DNA of 38,804 nucleotides from an uncultured Eggerthellaceae bacterium. Lineage in GTDB: Bacteria; Actinomycetota; Coriobacteriia; Coriobacteriales; Eggerthellaceae. How positions within the stretch are numbered: position 1 is the first letter of the stretch; the number at the start of each line of letters is the position of its first letter. The notes under the pieces were generated by a model that searched no databases, was not told the DNA's origin, and saw nothing but the letters and a program-made list of their open reading frames with translations. The position numbers and the translations under genes are program-made. Location: contig CAJFUR010000004.1 in assembly GCA_904420215.1 (NCBI GenBank), positions 1 through 38,804 on the forward strand, read 5' to 3'. Below, one piece after another: positions 15,405 through 23,631 of the stretch.

Positions 15405-15968
15405 ATGACCACGTTGTTCGTCAATGCCTGCATGCGCGGGGAGCAGTCGCGCACGCTTGAGCTGTGCCGCGAGTACCTTGCCGGAATGGAGCAGGTGCGC
15501 GAGGTGGACTTGGCGCAGCTGAACCTGCAGCCCTTCGATGCCGAGCGCGTGGCGTACCGGGCGCAGCTGGAAAAGGCGGGCGTGTTCGACGATGCCGTCT
15601 TCGACTTGGCGAAGCAGTTCGCCGAGGCCGACGACATCGTGATCGGCGCGCCGTACTGGGATCTCTCGTTTCCCGCCGCGCTCAAAGTGTACATCGAGCA
15701 CGTGAGCGTGTGCGACGTCACGTTCCACTACACCGAAGACGCGCGGTGCGAGGGCAGCTGCAAGGCGCGCCGCATCACGTACATCACGACGTGCGGCGGC
15801 TATGTTGAGGGTGCGAATTTCGGCTACGAATACATTTGCGGCATAGCGAAGATGTTCGGGATTCCGGAGGTGCGCTTCGTTGCCGCCGAGGGGCTGGACA
15901 TCGTGGGCGTGAATGTGCAGGAGCAGATGGACAAGGCCCGCGCCCAAATGGCGGCGCTGGATAGGTAG
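15405..15968 (+). CDS. NAD(P)H-dependent flavodoxin-like oxidoreductase
   Basis: Cytosolic protein of 187 aa with a flavodoxin/NADPH-dehydrogenase (quinone) fold, related to FMN-dependent azoreductases and modulators of drug activity. It starts TLFVNACMRGEQSRT, the usual first strand and phosphate loop for FMN. It continues with DDIVIGAPYWDLSFPAALK, the family's hydrophobic flavin-contact segment, and later ITYITTCGGY. AAGGAG at 15392-15397 fixes ATG 15405. It stands alone between a 150-bp spacer and a convergent NUDIX gene. The electron acceptor (quinone, azo dye or other) cannot be told from sequence. Confidence 0.8.
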   Translation: MTTLFVNACMRGEQSRTLELCREYLAGMEQVREVDLAQLNLQPFDAERVAYRAQLEKAGVFDDAVFDLAKQFAEADDIVIGAPYWDLSFPAALKVYIEHVSVCDVTFHYTEDARCEGSCKARRITYITTCGGYVEGANFGYEYICGIAKMFGIPEVRFVAAEGLDIVGVNVQEQMDKARAQMAALDR

Positions 15969-16100
15969 CGCGGGGCCGCCTGCGGCAAGCGGCTGGTGCG
16001 TTGCGGCGCCCAGCGCTCCTGCGTGGGACTGCCTGTGCGGGGCGTGCGGGGCCGCTTGTCGCCTGTGTTGGGCATGCGGGCGCCAATGCGACCGGTTGCC

Positions 16101-16739
16101 CTATGCGCCCGACCCTGGCGCCTCCCTGCGGGCGAACAGCTCCAGCGCCAGTTGGGCGCGCGTGCCGATGGGCGTGGCATTCTCGTCGAGGAACCGCCGC
16201 ACGTCTTCGATGGGCAAGAGGAACGGCTCGATGAATTCGTTCGGCTCCGGTTGCGCGTCGGCAACGCGTTCCACCTGCGCGAACACCACCTGCACCGTCT
16301 CGTCGGTCAGACCGGTGGACGAGTAGCCCGCCTGCGGAAGCGCCTCGATTGCCGCCGCGGGGTCCAAGTCGGCGCGCAGGGCATAGCCCGTTTCCTCGCG
16401 CAATTCGCGGTCGATGCAGGCCGGCAGGCTTTCCCCCGACTCTACCAGCCCGGCGGGAAACGCGATGCACCAGCTGTTCAACGGGTAACGGAACTCGCGG
16501 ATGAGCAGCAGCTTCCCGTCGGCCGTCTGCGGGACGATGCACACGGCGTCGGCCTTTGCGCGCTCCCCATGCGCGTTGCCCTCCAGCTCGGCAAGGTAGG
16601 CTTCGGGGCCTTTGCGCGAGGCGCTTTCGTATTCGTAGGACGACCCGTCCGGCAGGGTGTAGGTCAGGACGTACTTCTTGACCCACCCGTCGGACACCTG
16701 TTGGATGCCGGCAAGCTGGGGAATGGCGGCTTCGGGCAT
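16101..16739 (-). CDS. NUDIX hydrolase (ADP-ribose pyrophosphatase-like)
   Basis: Enzyme of 212 aa with a complete Nudix box GLVESGESLPACIDRELREE (residues 97-116), matching G-x5-E-x7-R-E-U-x-E-E; the box continues through TGY. Preceding strands (KLLLIREFRYPLNSWCIAFPA) resemble ADP-ribose/sugar-nucleotide pyrophosphatases, in which the segment before the box binds the nucleotide diphosphate. On the minus strand, AGAGGAAA a few bases upstream sets the start at 16739. It is convergent with the preceding oxidoreductase gene. The substrate is inferred from the family; other nucleoside diphosphate derivatives are possible. Confidence 0.85.
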   Translation of the reverse strand: MPEAAIPQLAGIQQVSDGWVKKYVLTYTLPDGSSYEYESASRKGPEAYLAELEGNAHGERAKADAVCIVPQTADGKLLLIREFRYPLNSWCIAFPAGLVESGESLPACIDRELREETGYALRADLDPAAAIEALPQAGYSSTGLTDETVQVVFAQVERVADAQPEPNEFIEPFLLPIEDVRRFLDENATPIGTRAQLALELFARREAPGSGA

Positions 16740-17092
16740 GGCGTTTCCTCTTTCTCGGTCGTCTTGGTTGGGACGGTGGAACTTTCTGTGCGGCGGCGTG
16801 CTCGGTGCGGTTTTCGGCGCATCGAGGCGCTTCCTGCGCATATTGCGGCCGTCTTCTTGCACCGCTTGTCCCATGATAGCAGGAAGGCGACCTTCCGGTC
16901 GCCTTCCCCAACGCACCAGCCGCTCGAACGGCTTTCCCTGCCTTTTTCTTCCGCGGCTTTTCGGGTGGCGCGTCGTGCCGTTCATGCCCGCCCCGCCGCG
17001 CCCCAGTGCGCGGCGGGGATACCTCGCAAGATTCTTCGCCAGAAGCCTGACCTGCGCCGCCTTGCGGCCGTGTGCGCGGCTTCCGGGGCGCG
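16740..17092. other. Intergenic region NUDIX to hsp20
   Basis: A 353-bp gap between two minus-strand genes. It contains a perfect hairpin, GGAAGGCGACC (16882-16892) with GGTCGCCTTCC (16897-16907) and loop TTCC, which may end the hsp20 transcript although no U-tract follows on either strand. No gene is visible. Confidence 0.5.
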
Positions 17093-17548
17093 CTAGCCCT
17101 CGATGGCGATGGTCTTCTTTTCCTCCAGCTTGGGCTGTTCCTGCTTCTTCGGCACGTCGATCTTCAGCGTGCCGTCTTCGAACTTGGCCTTGATGTCGTC
17201 TTCCTCGATGTCGTCGCCCACGTAGAAGGTGCGGCTGCACTTGCCGCTGAAGCGCTCCTTGCGCACATAAGTGCCCTTTTCGTCCTTGTCTTCCGTCTCG
17301 GTTTTCGTCTGGGCGGTAATGGTGAGGTAGCCGTCCTTGAGCTCGGCTTGAACGTCGTCCTTCTTGAAGCCGGGCATGTCGATGACCAGCTCGTATCCGG
17401 CATCGGTTTCCTTGATGTCGGTGCGCATGAGCGTCGGCGTCATCTTTTGGACGGGCGCCGTGGCGGCGTCGAAGAGCGCGTCGAACGGGTCGGTCATCAG
17501 ATCGTTGAAGAAGTTGCGGTTCCTGCGCATGGGTACCATCATCGACAT
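17093..17548 (-). CDS. Hsp20 / alpha-crystallin small heat shock protein
   Basis: ATP-independent holdase chaperone of 151 aa. The alpha-crystallin domain runs from MRTDIKETDAGYELVIDMPG through KDGYLTITAQT to the conserved GTLKIDVPK near the C-terminus, and the short charged tail IAIEG follows. The N-terminus is Met/Arg-rich and then FFNDLMTDPFDALF, a typical oligomerisation segment. The start at 17548 is preferred because GGAG sits 9 nt upstream; the in-frame ATG at 17557 would have no spacer. Its promoter overlaps a perfect CIRCE element, predicting HrcA repression and heat induction. Confidence 0.92.
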   Translation of the reverse strand: MSMMVPMRRNRNFFNDLMTDPFDALFDAATAPVQKMTPTLMRTDIKETDAGYELVIDMPGFKKDDVQAELKDGYLTITAQTKTETEDKDEKGTYVRKERFSGKCSRTFYVGDDIEEDDIKAKFEDGTLKIDVPKKQEQPKLEEKKTIAIEG

Positions 17549-17655
17549 GTCAATCATCTCCGTTTCGTGCGGTTCCGGGGTGTTCGCCGGCATGCATTTC
17601 GCCGAATCCTGCGTGACCTCGGGGCCTTGTGCCTTCCTTTTCTCTGTACGGCTCC

Positions 17656-17684
17656 GTTATAGTTCGCGAATTAGCACTCGTCAA
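17656..17684 (-). promoter_or_regulatory. hsp20 promoter
   Basis: On the minus strand, TTGACG (17684-17679), a 17-bp spacer and TATAAC (17661-17656) form a strong vegetative-type promoter. The -35 hexamer lies inside the CIRCE element, so HrcA binding would block RNA polymerase directly. Confidence 0.75.
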
Positions 17685-17697
17685 GCGAGAGTGCTAA
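17671..17697. promoter_or_regulatory. CIRCE element (HrcA operator)
   Basis: TTAGCACTC (17671-17679), a 9-bp spacer and GAGTGCTAA (17689-17697) match the CIRCE consensus TTAGCACTC-N9-GAGTGCTAA perfectly. It controls the minus-strand hsp20 gene. Confidence 0.97.
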
Positions 17698-18100
17698 TAT
17701 GTCACAATTTCGTCAACTTTACGGCGCTGAGCCGTGACACGGCGCCGCGTGCGCACGCGGATTGCGTCGTGCAGTGCTTGCGCCGCATCGCGCCGAACGG
17801 TGCCGTGCGTTTCATGGTAGCTGGGAAGCCTGTGTGGCTGCGGCGGGCGCGGCGTCCGAAACGGAAGCGGCAAGCAGCCGGCAAGGGGACGTGGAGTCTG
17901 TGGGGGCGATGAGAGTGGTGACGGGGCAGGGATGGGGTGCAATCATCAGCGCGAGTCGTGTCCTCAGGCGGACTCCCTCCTTTGTCTGGTATGCTCGCCT
18001 TGCCGGATGGGAAGCAGAAGCGGCGGGGAGTGCAAATCCGATATCACCTCTGCGTTTTCCTTCGCAAAAGCTATTCTTCAAGTAGGATTAACAAATAACT

Positions 18101-18120
18101 ATATTGAACTAGTTCAATAT
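18101..18120. promoter_or_regulatory. 20-bp perfect palindrome upstream of operon B
   Basis: ATATTGAACTAGTTCAATAT is a perfect palindrome in an AT-rich island, immediately before the TATGACAA motif. It is a strong candidate operator for a dimeric regulator of operon B. The same sequence is not seen upstream of operons C or D. Confidence 0.65.
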
Positions 18121-18125
18121 GATAA

Positions 18126-18158
18126 TATGACAAACAAGAAGAATCAGGCCGATTCTGC
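18126..18158 (+). promoter_or_regulatory. Shared operator motif upstream of operon B
   Basis: TATGACAA (18126-18133) is followed by AGAATCAGGCCGATTCTGC (18140-18158). Matching elements lie before operon C (27187-27233) and operon D (35101-35139), so this is a conserved control region about 115 bp ahead of the start codon. Confidence 0.65.
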
Positions 18159-18271
18159 AATGGTTCGCGAGGGGGATGTCTTCGGGCCTGACGCCAAGGG
18201 GCGGCGGTTGCGCAGCCAATGCTCGCAAGGGGGCGAGGGCGGGGATTTCCTGATTGTTCTAAGGAGGGAAA

Positions 18272-20728
18272 GTGACGGACGAGAAAAGCTCGCGCCGCGG
18301 GCTCACGCGTAGAAGCTTCCTCAAATCGACGGCAGCCGCCGCAGGCGCGGTGGCGGTGGCGGGCGCTGCGTCGCCGACGCTGACGGCGCTGGCGGAAGGG
18401 GATACAGAGACTTCGACCGCTGAGCATACGGCCAAATGTTGTTGTCGATGCAACTGCTTTGGGTCGTGTTACATCGAGGTTACCGTGCGCGATGGCAAAG
18501 CAGTGAACTTACGCCCCGCCGCAATGAAAGACGAACATTACAATCGGGTATGCTTGCGCGGACTTAGCCATCTGACCCGCATATACGATCCCGACAGGGT
18601 GAAATACCCCATGAAGCGCGTTGGCGAGCGTGGCGGCGGCGAGTGGGAGTGCATTGGTTGGGACGAGGCGATCCAGCTCATGGCCGACCGCTTTACCGAA
18701 ATTCGCGAGCAATATGGCAATCAAGCTATTGCATTTTGGACTGCCCTTGGCAATTCGGCTATTCTCAACGGCGGCGGTGGCACGCCCAACTTCATGACGC
18801 GGTTTTTCAACTACATTCAAGGCACCGACATCAATGCATCGGTTGACATGGCTGGGTCGGTTGGACAGACGCGCGTTTTGGGCGGCAACTATTCGAGCGG
18901 CTTGTCGGATTTGGTCAACTCCCATACGATCATTTGCTGGGGCTACAATGCAACGGAATCGACCATGCACACCTGGCATTTGATAGCGGATGGAATGGAT
19001 GCCGGGGCGAAACTGATCGTCATTGACCCCACTTATACGAAAATAGCCGCGAAAGCCGATCAGTGGATCCCCATTCGTCCCGGAACGGACACCGCCCTTG
19101 CTTTGTCGCTCATGCAGGTTCTCTATTCGGAGGGTCTGCATGACCGGGACTTTTTGCTGAAGTACACCTGTGCGCCATTTCTCGTTAAAGACGACGACGG
19201 TCTTTACCTGCGAATGAGCGATTTGGGAGTGGAGCCAAGCGAAGGTCCCGTAAATGCCCAAACGGGCAAACCGACGGTCGTTGATCCCATTGTCGTGTGG
19301 GACGAAACCACTGGCGGAGGCGTTGCGGCGGACGAAGCGGCTTCCCCTGCACTCGAGGGTGCGTATGAGGTTGGCGGGTTGTCGTGCCATACGGCGTTTT
19401 CGCTGCTGCGGGAGGAATTCGACCAGTATCCGCCCGATGTCGCGGAAAGTATTACCGAGGTGCCGGCGGATGTCATTGTGGAACTGGCGGAGCGCCTTGC
19501 CGAAGGGCCGGTTGCCCATTTGCTGGGTTATGGCAGCCAGGCATACGGCAATGGTGTGCATATAGGCATGGTCATGGCGACTCTTCCTGCCATGACGGGC
19601 AATTACGGCTATCCTGGCGCTCAGGAGGGCGCGCATTGGAAATTCTTTTCCGGGTTCAACAACAAGGCAACCCAACCGGAAGGAAAAATGCGCACGACCA
19701 TTTCGCATTTCTTCCTGTCGGACTTGTTCAAAACGGGCAAGCTTGGAGACAAGGACTTTCCGCTCAAGGCGCTTTGGGTTTTCAGCACGAATCCATTAGC
19801 GGGTTCTCCTGGCACGAAGGTTCTAACCGAAGAAATATGGCCAAACTTTGATTTCGTTGTAGTGTCGGACTTGGTGATGACGGACACTGCGAAGCAGGCC
19901 GACCTCGTGCTTCCCGTCCCTCATTTCTTCGAGCAGGAAGACGTTCATACTTCTGGCGAGCATGGGTTCATTTTTTGGACGGAGAAGGCGATCGACCCTC
20001 TTTACGAGGCAAAGACCGATTCCCAAATCGTCAGGCTACTTGCTGAGAAAATGGGAATGGGGGATCAATTTTCCATGACCGATGACGAGTACATGCAGGA
20101 AGCGTTGGACTCTCAGGTCTGCAAGAATCTGGGCATCACGCTCGAAGCTTTGAAGGAGCAGGGATGCATGTACGATGGAACGAATCCGAGCATTCCTGCC
20201 AAGGGCCTCAAGTTCAAAACGGGAAGTGGGCGTATCGAATTTTACTGCGAAAAGCCTGCGCCTCGTATGAAAAACGGACTTCCCATCGATGTCGAACGCG
20301 AACGCCTACCTCGCTTTTTCCCGCCTATAGAGGCGTGGTCGGAAAACGAACTTGCGCGGAAATACCCGATCATCCTCAATTCCGAACGTCCGCGTTTCCG
20401 AGTGCATACCCAATGGTTTGCGTCCTCTTGGCTGAGGCAGCTCGAACCCGATCCGATCGTCAAAATGAACCCCGAGGATGCGGAGGCGAGAGGCCTGAAG
20501 GATGACGATTGGGTTGAAGTGTACAACGATCGAGGTCACGTGGTCGTGAAGTTGGTCGTTTCGTCTGCCATTCGCAAGGGCATGGCTGTTTATCCCAAGG
20601 GATGGCAAGCATACCAGCACAAGGCGGGCAGCTGGTCTGAACTTTTGTCTCGAGAGTACGATCCGGCAGGCATCAACGGCAATTTCATGGACAATCTTTG
20701 CGAGATTCGCCTGTGGGAGGAGGAGTAA
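18272..20728 (+). CDS. DmsA-type molybdopterin oxidoreductase (operon B)
   Basis: Tat-exported Mo-bisMGD catalytic subunit, 818 aa, of a DMSO-reductase-family complex. The Tat signal is TRRSFLKSTAAAAG (from residue 12), with probable cleavage near residue 41 (TALA). The [4Fe-4S] site is C58-x3-C62-x3-C66-x27-C94 followed by LRG, as in DmsA, which has Arg where other families have Lys. Extra cysteines at 56, 57 and 60 make a dense cluster. The expected Mo-ligand region reads SVDMAGSVGQT (Asp192), without the DmsA Ser context. The C-terminal MopB domain starts near ERPRFRVHTQWF. GTG 18272 follows AAGGAGGG. The gene is less GC-rich than downstream genes. The substrate is unknown. Confidence 0.85.
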   Translation: MTDEKSSRRGLTRRSFLKSTAAAAGAVAVAGAASPTLTALAEGDTETSTAEHTAKCCCRCNCFGSCYIEVTVRDGKAVNLRPAAMKDEHYNRVCLRGLSHLTRIYDPDRVKYPMKRVGERGGGEWECIGWDEAIQLMADRFTEIREQYGNQAIAFWTALGNSAILNGGGGTPNFMTRFFNYIQGTDINASVDMAGSVGQTRVLGGNYSSGLSDLVNSHTIICWGYNATESTMHTWHLIADGMDAGAKLIVIDPTYTKIAAKADQWIPIRPGTDTALALSLMQVLYSEGLHDRDFLLKYTCAPFLVKDDDGLYLRMSDLGVEPSEGPVNAQTGKPTVVDPIVVWDETTGGGVAADEAASPALEGAYEVGGLSCHTAFSLLREEFDQYPPDVAESITEVPADVIVELAERLAEGPVAHLLGYGSQAYGNGVHIGMVMATLPAMTGNYGYPGAQEGAHWKFFSGFNNKATQPEGKMRTTISHFFLSDLFKTGKLGDKDFPLKALWVFSTNPLAGSPGTKVLTEEIWPNFDFVVVSDLVMTDTAKQADLVLPVPHFFEQEDVHTSGEHGFIFWTEKAIDPLYEAKTDSQIVRLLAEKMGMGDQFSMTDDEYMQEALDSQVCKNLGITLEALKEQGCMYDGTNPSIPAKGLKFKTGSGRIEFYCEKPAPRMKNGLPIDVERERLPRFFPPIEAWSENELARKYPIILNSERPRFRVHTQWFASSWLRQLEPDPIVKMNPEDAEARGLKDDDWVEVYNDRGHVVVKLVVSSAIRKGMAVYPKGWQAYQHKAGSWSELLSREYDPAGINGNFMDNLCEIRLWEEE

Positions 20729-20731
20729 GCC

Positions 20732-21361
20732 ATGGCTGCGAAGCGATATGGATTTGCCATCGATACGAGACGTTGCATTGGATGTTCAACCTGCGTCGTG
20801 GGATGCAAGTTGGAAAATTACGTTCCTGACGGTACGTTCTGGAATCGTGTTCTTACAGACGGCGGAGCTAGAGAAGACACCCCTGCCGGCAATTATCCAA
20901 ATCTTTCGATGGTGCAGTTCACGGTGAACTGCCAGCATTGCGAGAACCCCGCCTGCGTGAAGGTGTGTCCCGTGGGCGCCACCTACAAGGACCCGGAGAC
21001 GGGCGTGGTGCGGCAGGACTACGACAAGTGCATCGGCTGCCGCATGTGCATGGCGGCGTGCCCCTACACGGGCGTGCGCAGCTTCAACTGGGAGGAGCCG
21101 AGCTATTCCGTTGAGGTGCGTTACGGAGGCCAAGACGTGCCGACGCACCAGAAACACGTGGTGGAAAAGTGCACTATGTGCTGGCATCGTCTGGCGCGAG
21201 GGGAGAATCCCGCATGCGTTGACATTTGCCCTGCCCGTGCTCGGTTCTGGGGCGATTTGGACGACCCGGAATCGGAAGTGTCGAAGCTCGTCCACGACCG
21301 CGAGTACATGCAGCTGCTTCCCGAAAAGGGCACCAAGCCCTCGGTCTACTACCTCGTCTAG
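20732..21361 (+). CDS. DmsB-type iron-sulfur subunit (operon B)
   Basis: Electron-transfer subunit of 209 aa. Cys groups for four [4Fe-4S] clusters: CIGCSTCVVGC (residues 15-25), CQHCENPACVKVCPVGA, CIGCRMCMAACPYTG, and CTMCWHRL with a later ACVDICPARAR. There is no signal peptide; it should travel with the Tat-bearing Mo subunit. The start has a strong GGAGGAGGAG just upstream, 3 nt after the Mo gene. The first ~200 nt are AT-richer than the centre of the gene, and 20945-21078 is nearly identical to the operon D gene, pointing to recombination. Confidence 0.9.
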   Translation: MAAKRYGFAIDTRRCIGCSTCVVGCKLENYVPDGTFWNRVLTDGGAREDTPAGNYPNLSMVQFTVNCQHCENPACVKVCPVGATYKDPETGVVRQDYDKCIGCRMCMAACPYTGVRSFNWEEPSYSVEVRYGGQDVPTHQKHVVEKCTMCWHRLARGENPACVDICPARARFWGDLDDPESEVSKLVHDREYMQLLPEKGTKPSVYYLV

Positions 21362-21378
21362 CGGAAGGGAGGATCATC

Positions 21379-22710
21379 ATGTCTGAAAACGTGCAGGCGG
21401 CCTCCGCCGCTGGGGCGCAGGTGGCTCGAAGTGGGGAAGGGCGCGACGTTGCGGCTGGCCGGGGCGCAGGGAATGCCGGACGCGGTTCTGGCGGGCAGGT
21501 GGCTGCGGCCTCCGCGAAGCGTGCCAGCCAAGGAGGCCGCGGCCTGACCGTCGGCATCGCGGTGGGCGCGGTGCTCACGGTTGCGGGGATCGCGCTTTGG
21601 GTGATGCAGCTGACCGGCGGCATGGTGCAGACCGGCATGCGCAACCTCGACTCGTGGGGCGCCTACATCACCATGTTCATGTTCTTCGTGGGCCTTTCCG
21701 CCGGTGGCCTCATCATATCGTCGGTGCCGAAGGCGTTCGGCATGAAGGGCTTCGGCGGCATCAGTAAGGTGGCCGTGTGGACGAGTATTTGCTGCACGGT
21801 GGCCGCCATTGCCTTCGTGGTGGTGGACCTGGGCCAGCCGCTTCGCCTGTGGGAGCTGTTCGCGTACTCCAACCTGGGAAGCCCGCTCATGTGGGACATC
21901 ATCGTGCTGTTCGTGTACCTCGTCCTTTCCGTCGTCTACCTGTGGGCGCAGGTGCGCCACGAGGCCGGGAAGGTGTCGGCCGCGGCGCTGCGCGTGGTGA
22001 GCGTGGTGGCGCTCGTGTGCGCGGTGCTGGTGCATTCCGTGACCGCGTGGATCTTCGGGCTGCAGCAGGCCCACGAGTTCTGGCACACGGCGCTGCTCGG
22101 GCCGTGGTTCGTGTCGAGCGCGCTCGTGTGCGGCACTGCTTTGGTGCTGGTGGTGTGCGTGGCGCTGCGCGCGGCGGGCTACCTGAAGCTCGAGCAGGCC
22201 AACGTGGCGCGCCTCGCCAAGATGCTCGGCGCGTTCGTGGTGGTTGACCTGTACTTCTTCGGCTGCGACCTGCTGACGAGCGCGTTTCCCGGCGGGTCGG
22301 GCGCGGAAGTGGTGGGCATGCTGGTGTCCGGCCCGCTCGCGCCGTTCTTCTGGGCCGAGGTCGTGCTGTGCGTTCTGGCCGCCGTCGTGTGCTTCGTGCC
22401 GCCGCTGCGCAAAAACGGCCTCGTCGTGGCCGCTTTGGTGGCTGCCATCCTCGCCATCTTCTGCAAGCGCGTGCAGCTGCTGGTGGGCGGCTTCCAGATC
22501 CCCAACCTGGACATGCCCGGCGCCATGACCGAGCACACCGTGACCAACTGGCAGGCCGGCATGGCGGGCGCCTACGAAGGCCTCGTCTACGCGCCGACCA
22601 TGTTGGAAGTGGGCGTGGTGCTCGGCGTGCTGGGGCTGGCCTGCCTGCTTTTGTTCGCCGGCCTGAAGTTCCTGCCTCTGCGCCCGGCCGAGGACGAGGC
22701 TGCGCAGTAG
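21379..22710 (+). CDS. NrfD/PsrC-type membrane anchor (operon B)
   Basis: Membrane subunit of 443 aa, polysulfide-reductase NrfD family, with about nine to ten hydrophobic segments from residue ~55 on. It would oxidise menaquinol at the membrane and feed electrons to the FeS subunit. The NrfD-type segment MFFVGLSAGGLIISS is visible near residues 98-112. Residues 1-54 form an unusual Ala/Gly-rich cytosolic extension. AAGGGAGG at 21365-21372 sets ATG 21379. The operon D paralogue at 38547 begins with the same 12 residues but has a linker 22 residues shorter. A strong terminator follows at 22854. Confidence 0.88.
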   Translation: MSENVQAASAAGAQVARSGEGRDVAAGRGAGNAGRGSGGQVAAASAKRASQGGRGLTVGIAVGAVLTVAGIALWVMQLTGGMVQTGMRNLDSWGAYITMFMFFVGLSAGGLIISSVPKAFGMKGFGGISKVAVWTSICCTVAAIAFVVVDLGQPLRLWELFAYSNLGSPLMWDIIVLFVYLVLSVVYLWAQVRHEAGKVSAAALRVVSVVALVCAVLVHSVTAWIFGLQQAHEFWHTALLGPWFVSSALVCGTALVLVVCVALRAAGYLKLEQANVARLAKMLGAFVVVDLYFFGCDLLTSAFPGGSGAEVVGMLVSGPLAPFFWAEVVLCVLAAVVCFVPPLRKNGLVVAALVAAILAIFCKRVQLLVGGFQIPNLDMPGAMTEHTVTNWQAGMAGAYEGLVYAPTMLEVGVVLGVLGLACLLLFAGLKFLPLRPAEDEAAQ

Positions 22711-22853
22711 GTTGCATCTCCGTCGCGCATGGCGCGACCGCTGCAAGCGCGCCATGGTTCAGGTGACGGGTGCATTCTGCCGAAAACGGGCAGGTGCCAA
22801 GGTGTCTCGGTGGAGACGGCATGCTCGACACGCCACCCACCGGCCATCTCTCC

Positions 22854-22886
22854 AAGGCCCGACGCCCCCACGGGGCGTCGGGCCTT
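22854..22886 (+). terminator. Terminator of operon B
   Basis: AAGGCCCGACGCCCC (22854-22868), loop CAC, and GGGGCGTCGGGCCTT (22872-22886) form a perfect 15-bp stem followed by TTCTGTC. This is a strong GC stem with a short U-tract, about 145 nt after the NrfD stop. Confidence 0.85.
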
Positions 22887-23020
22887 TCTGTCGCCTCATA
22901 CCGGGCGGCGGCGGATCTTTCGTCACTCCCAATTCTCGCTAAAACGCTGCGTGGGATTGCGGCGCTGGTCTTCTATGGAAAAACTGCTACAGACGCCCAT
23001 TCTTGTCATGCATTGAGAGG

Positions 23021-23184
23021 GCGAGGCTGCCTTTTATGGCACTAGAGTGTCGAGGTTGCCCTTTATGGCACGTTCAAGCGCTCTCGAGGCCCTTCTCGAT
23101 TTTTGCGACATGGGGTTTCTTCGGCGACCTCATGGCTTTGCGTGCGAAAAGGGTTGAAATCCCTGCCATAAAAGGCAGCCTTGC
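23021..23184. repeat. Inverted-repeat-bounded element
   Basis: A 21-nt arm at 23021-23041 (core GGCTGCCTTTTATGGCA) is the reverse complement of 23164-23184 at 20 of 21 positions. A direct, slightly diverged copy sits at 23050-23070. The structure suggests a small MITE-like repeat or a structured RNA. Confidence 0.7.
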
Positions 23185-23367
23185 CACATCCGCAACTCGC
23201 TTGTGCGCTCTGCGCTTGGCTCCATATGCGCTTCCTACCGGGTTGTCGAATGGTGGCTGGCATTTTCGCGGTCCATTCGCGTATTACTCTCCTGCATTCT
23301 TGCTGTATTTCATTTGCAATACGCAAAAAAGAGTATGTTATGGGCGAATCGCGAAAGGAGGTTGCCC

Positions 23368-23571
23368 ATGGCTGTTTCGAGCACTGCCGTTCCGCGCGTT
23401 CCTTTGTCGCTGAGGCTTCCCGTTCAGGTGGTCGAGTCGGTGGGCGCCTATGCCTGCGAGCAGCGCATAAGCAAGACAGATGCCTTCCTCTACTTCGTCA
23501 CCAAAGGCATGGAATCCGAAAATCCGCCTGACACAAACGAGCAGCTTGAGCGGATTCAAGCACAATTGTAG
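23368..23571 (+). pseudogene. N-terminal part of an antitoxin-like gene, ended by an in-frame TAG
   Basis: Codes for 67 aa after a near-perfect AAAGGAGGT (23354-23362). The peptide (VPLSLRLPVQVVESVGAY, then ISKTDAFLYFVTKGME) looks like a ribbon-helix-helix or short DNA-binding segment, followed by the start of an amphipathic helix EQLERIQAQL. The TAG at 23569-23571 is followed in the same frame, without another stop, by QIKVLVATE and then the nucleotidyltransferase domain. I read it as one gene split by a nonsense mutation, although the short protein may still be made. Confidence 0.6.
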
Positions 23572-23631
23572 CAGATCAAAGTTCTTGTCGCGACTGAAAG
23601 GGGGGGCGGGCTGGACGGCGAGGCCTGCTTG

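Larger units (their letters stand above)
17698..18271. other. Intergenic region upstream of operon B
   Basis: About 570 bp. It holds a 16-bp perfect palindrome CCGCGTGCGCACGCGG (17745-17760), then an AT-rich control region at 18065-18160 with a 20-bp palindrome, a TATGACAA half-site and a GAATCAGGCCGATTCTG near-palindrome. No gene is convincing. Confidence 0.5.
22711..23367. other. Gene-free region with terminator and inverted repeat
   Basis: About 650 bp between the operon B anchor and the antitoxin-like gene. It contains the operon B terminator (22854-22886) and a repeat-bounded element (23021-23184). Open frames across 23003-23413 have no domain signatures and look like translations of the repeat. 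Confidence 0.55.

Noticed and set aside
16882-16907. Confident rho-independent terminator for hsp20
   Set aside because: The 11-bp stem is perfect but no U-tract follows on either strand, so it is noted only within the intergenic description.
23003-23413. Open frame of 136 codons upstream of the antitoxin-like gene
   Set aside because: It spans the inverted-repeat element and has no domain or RBS.
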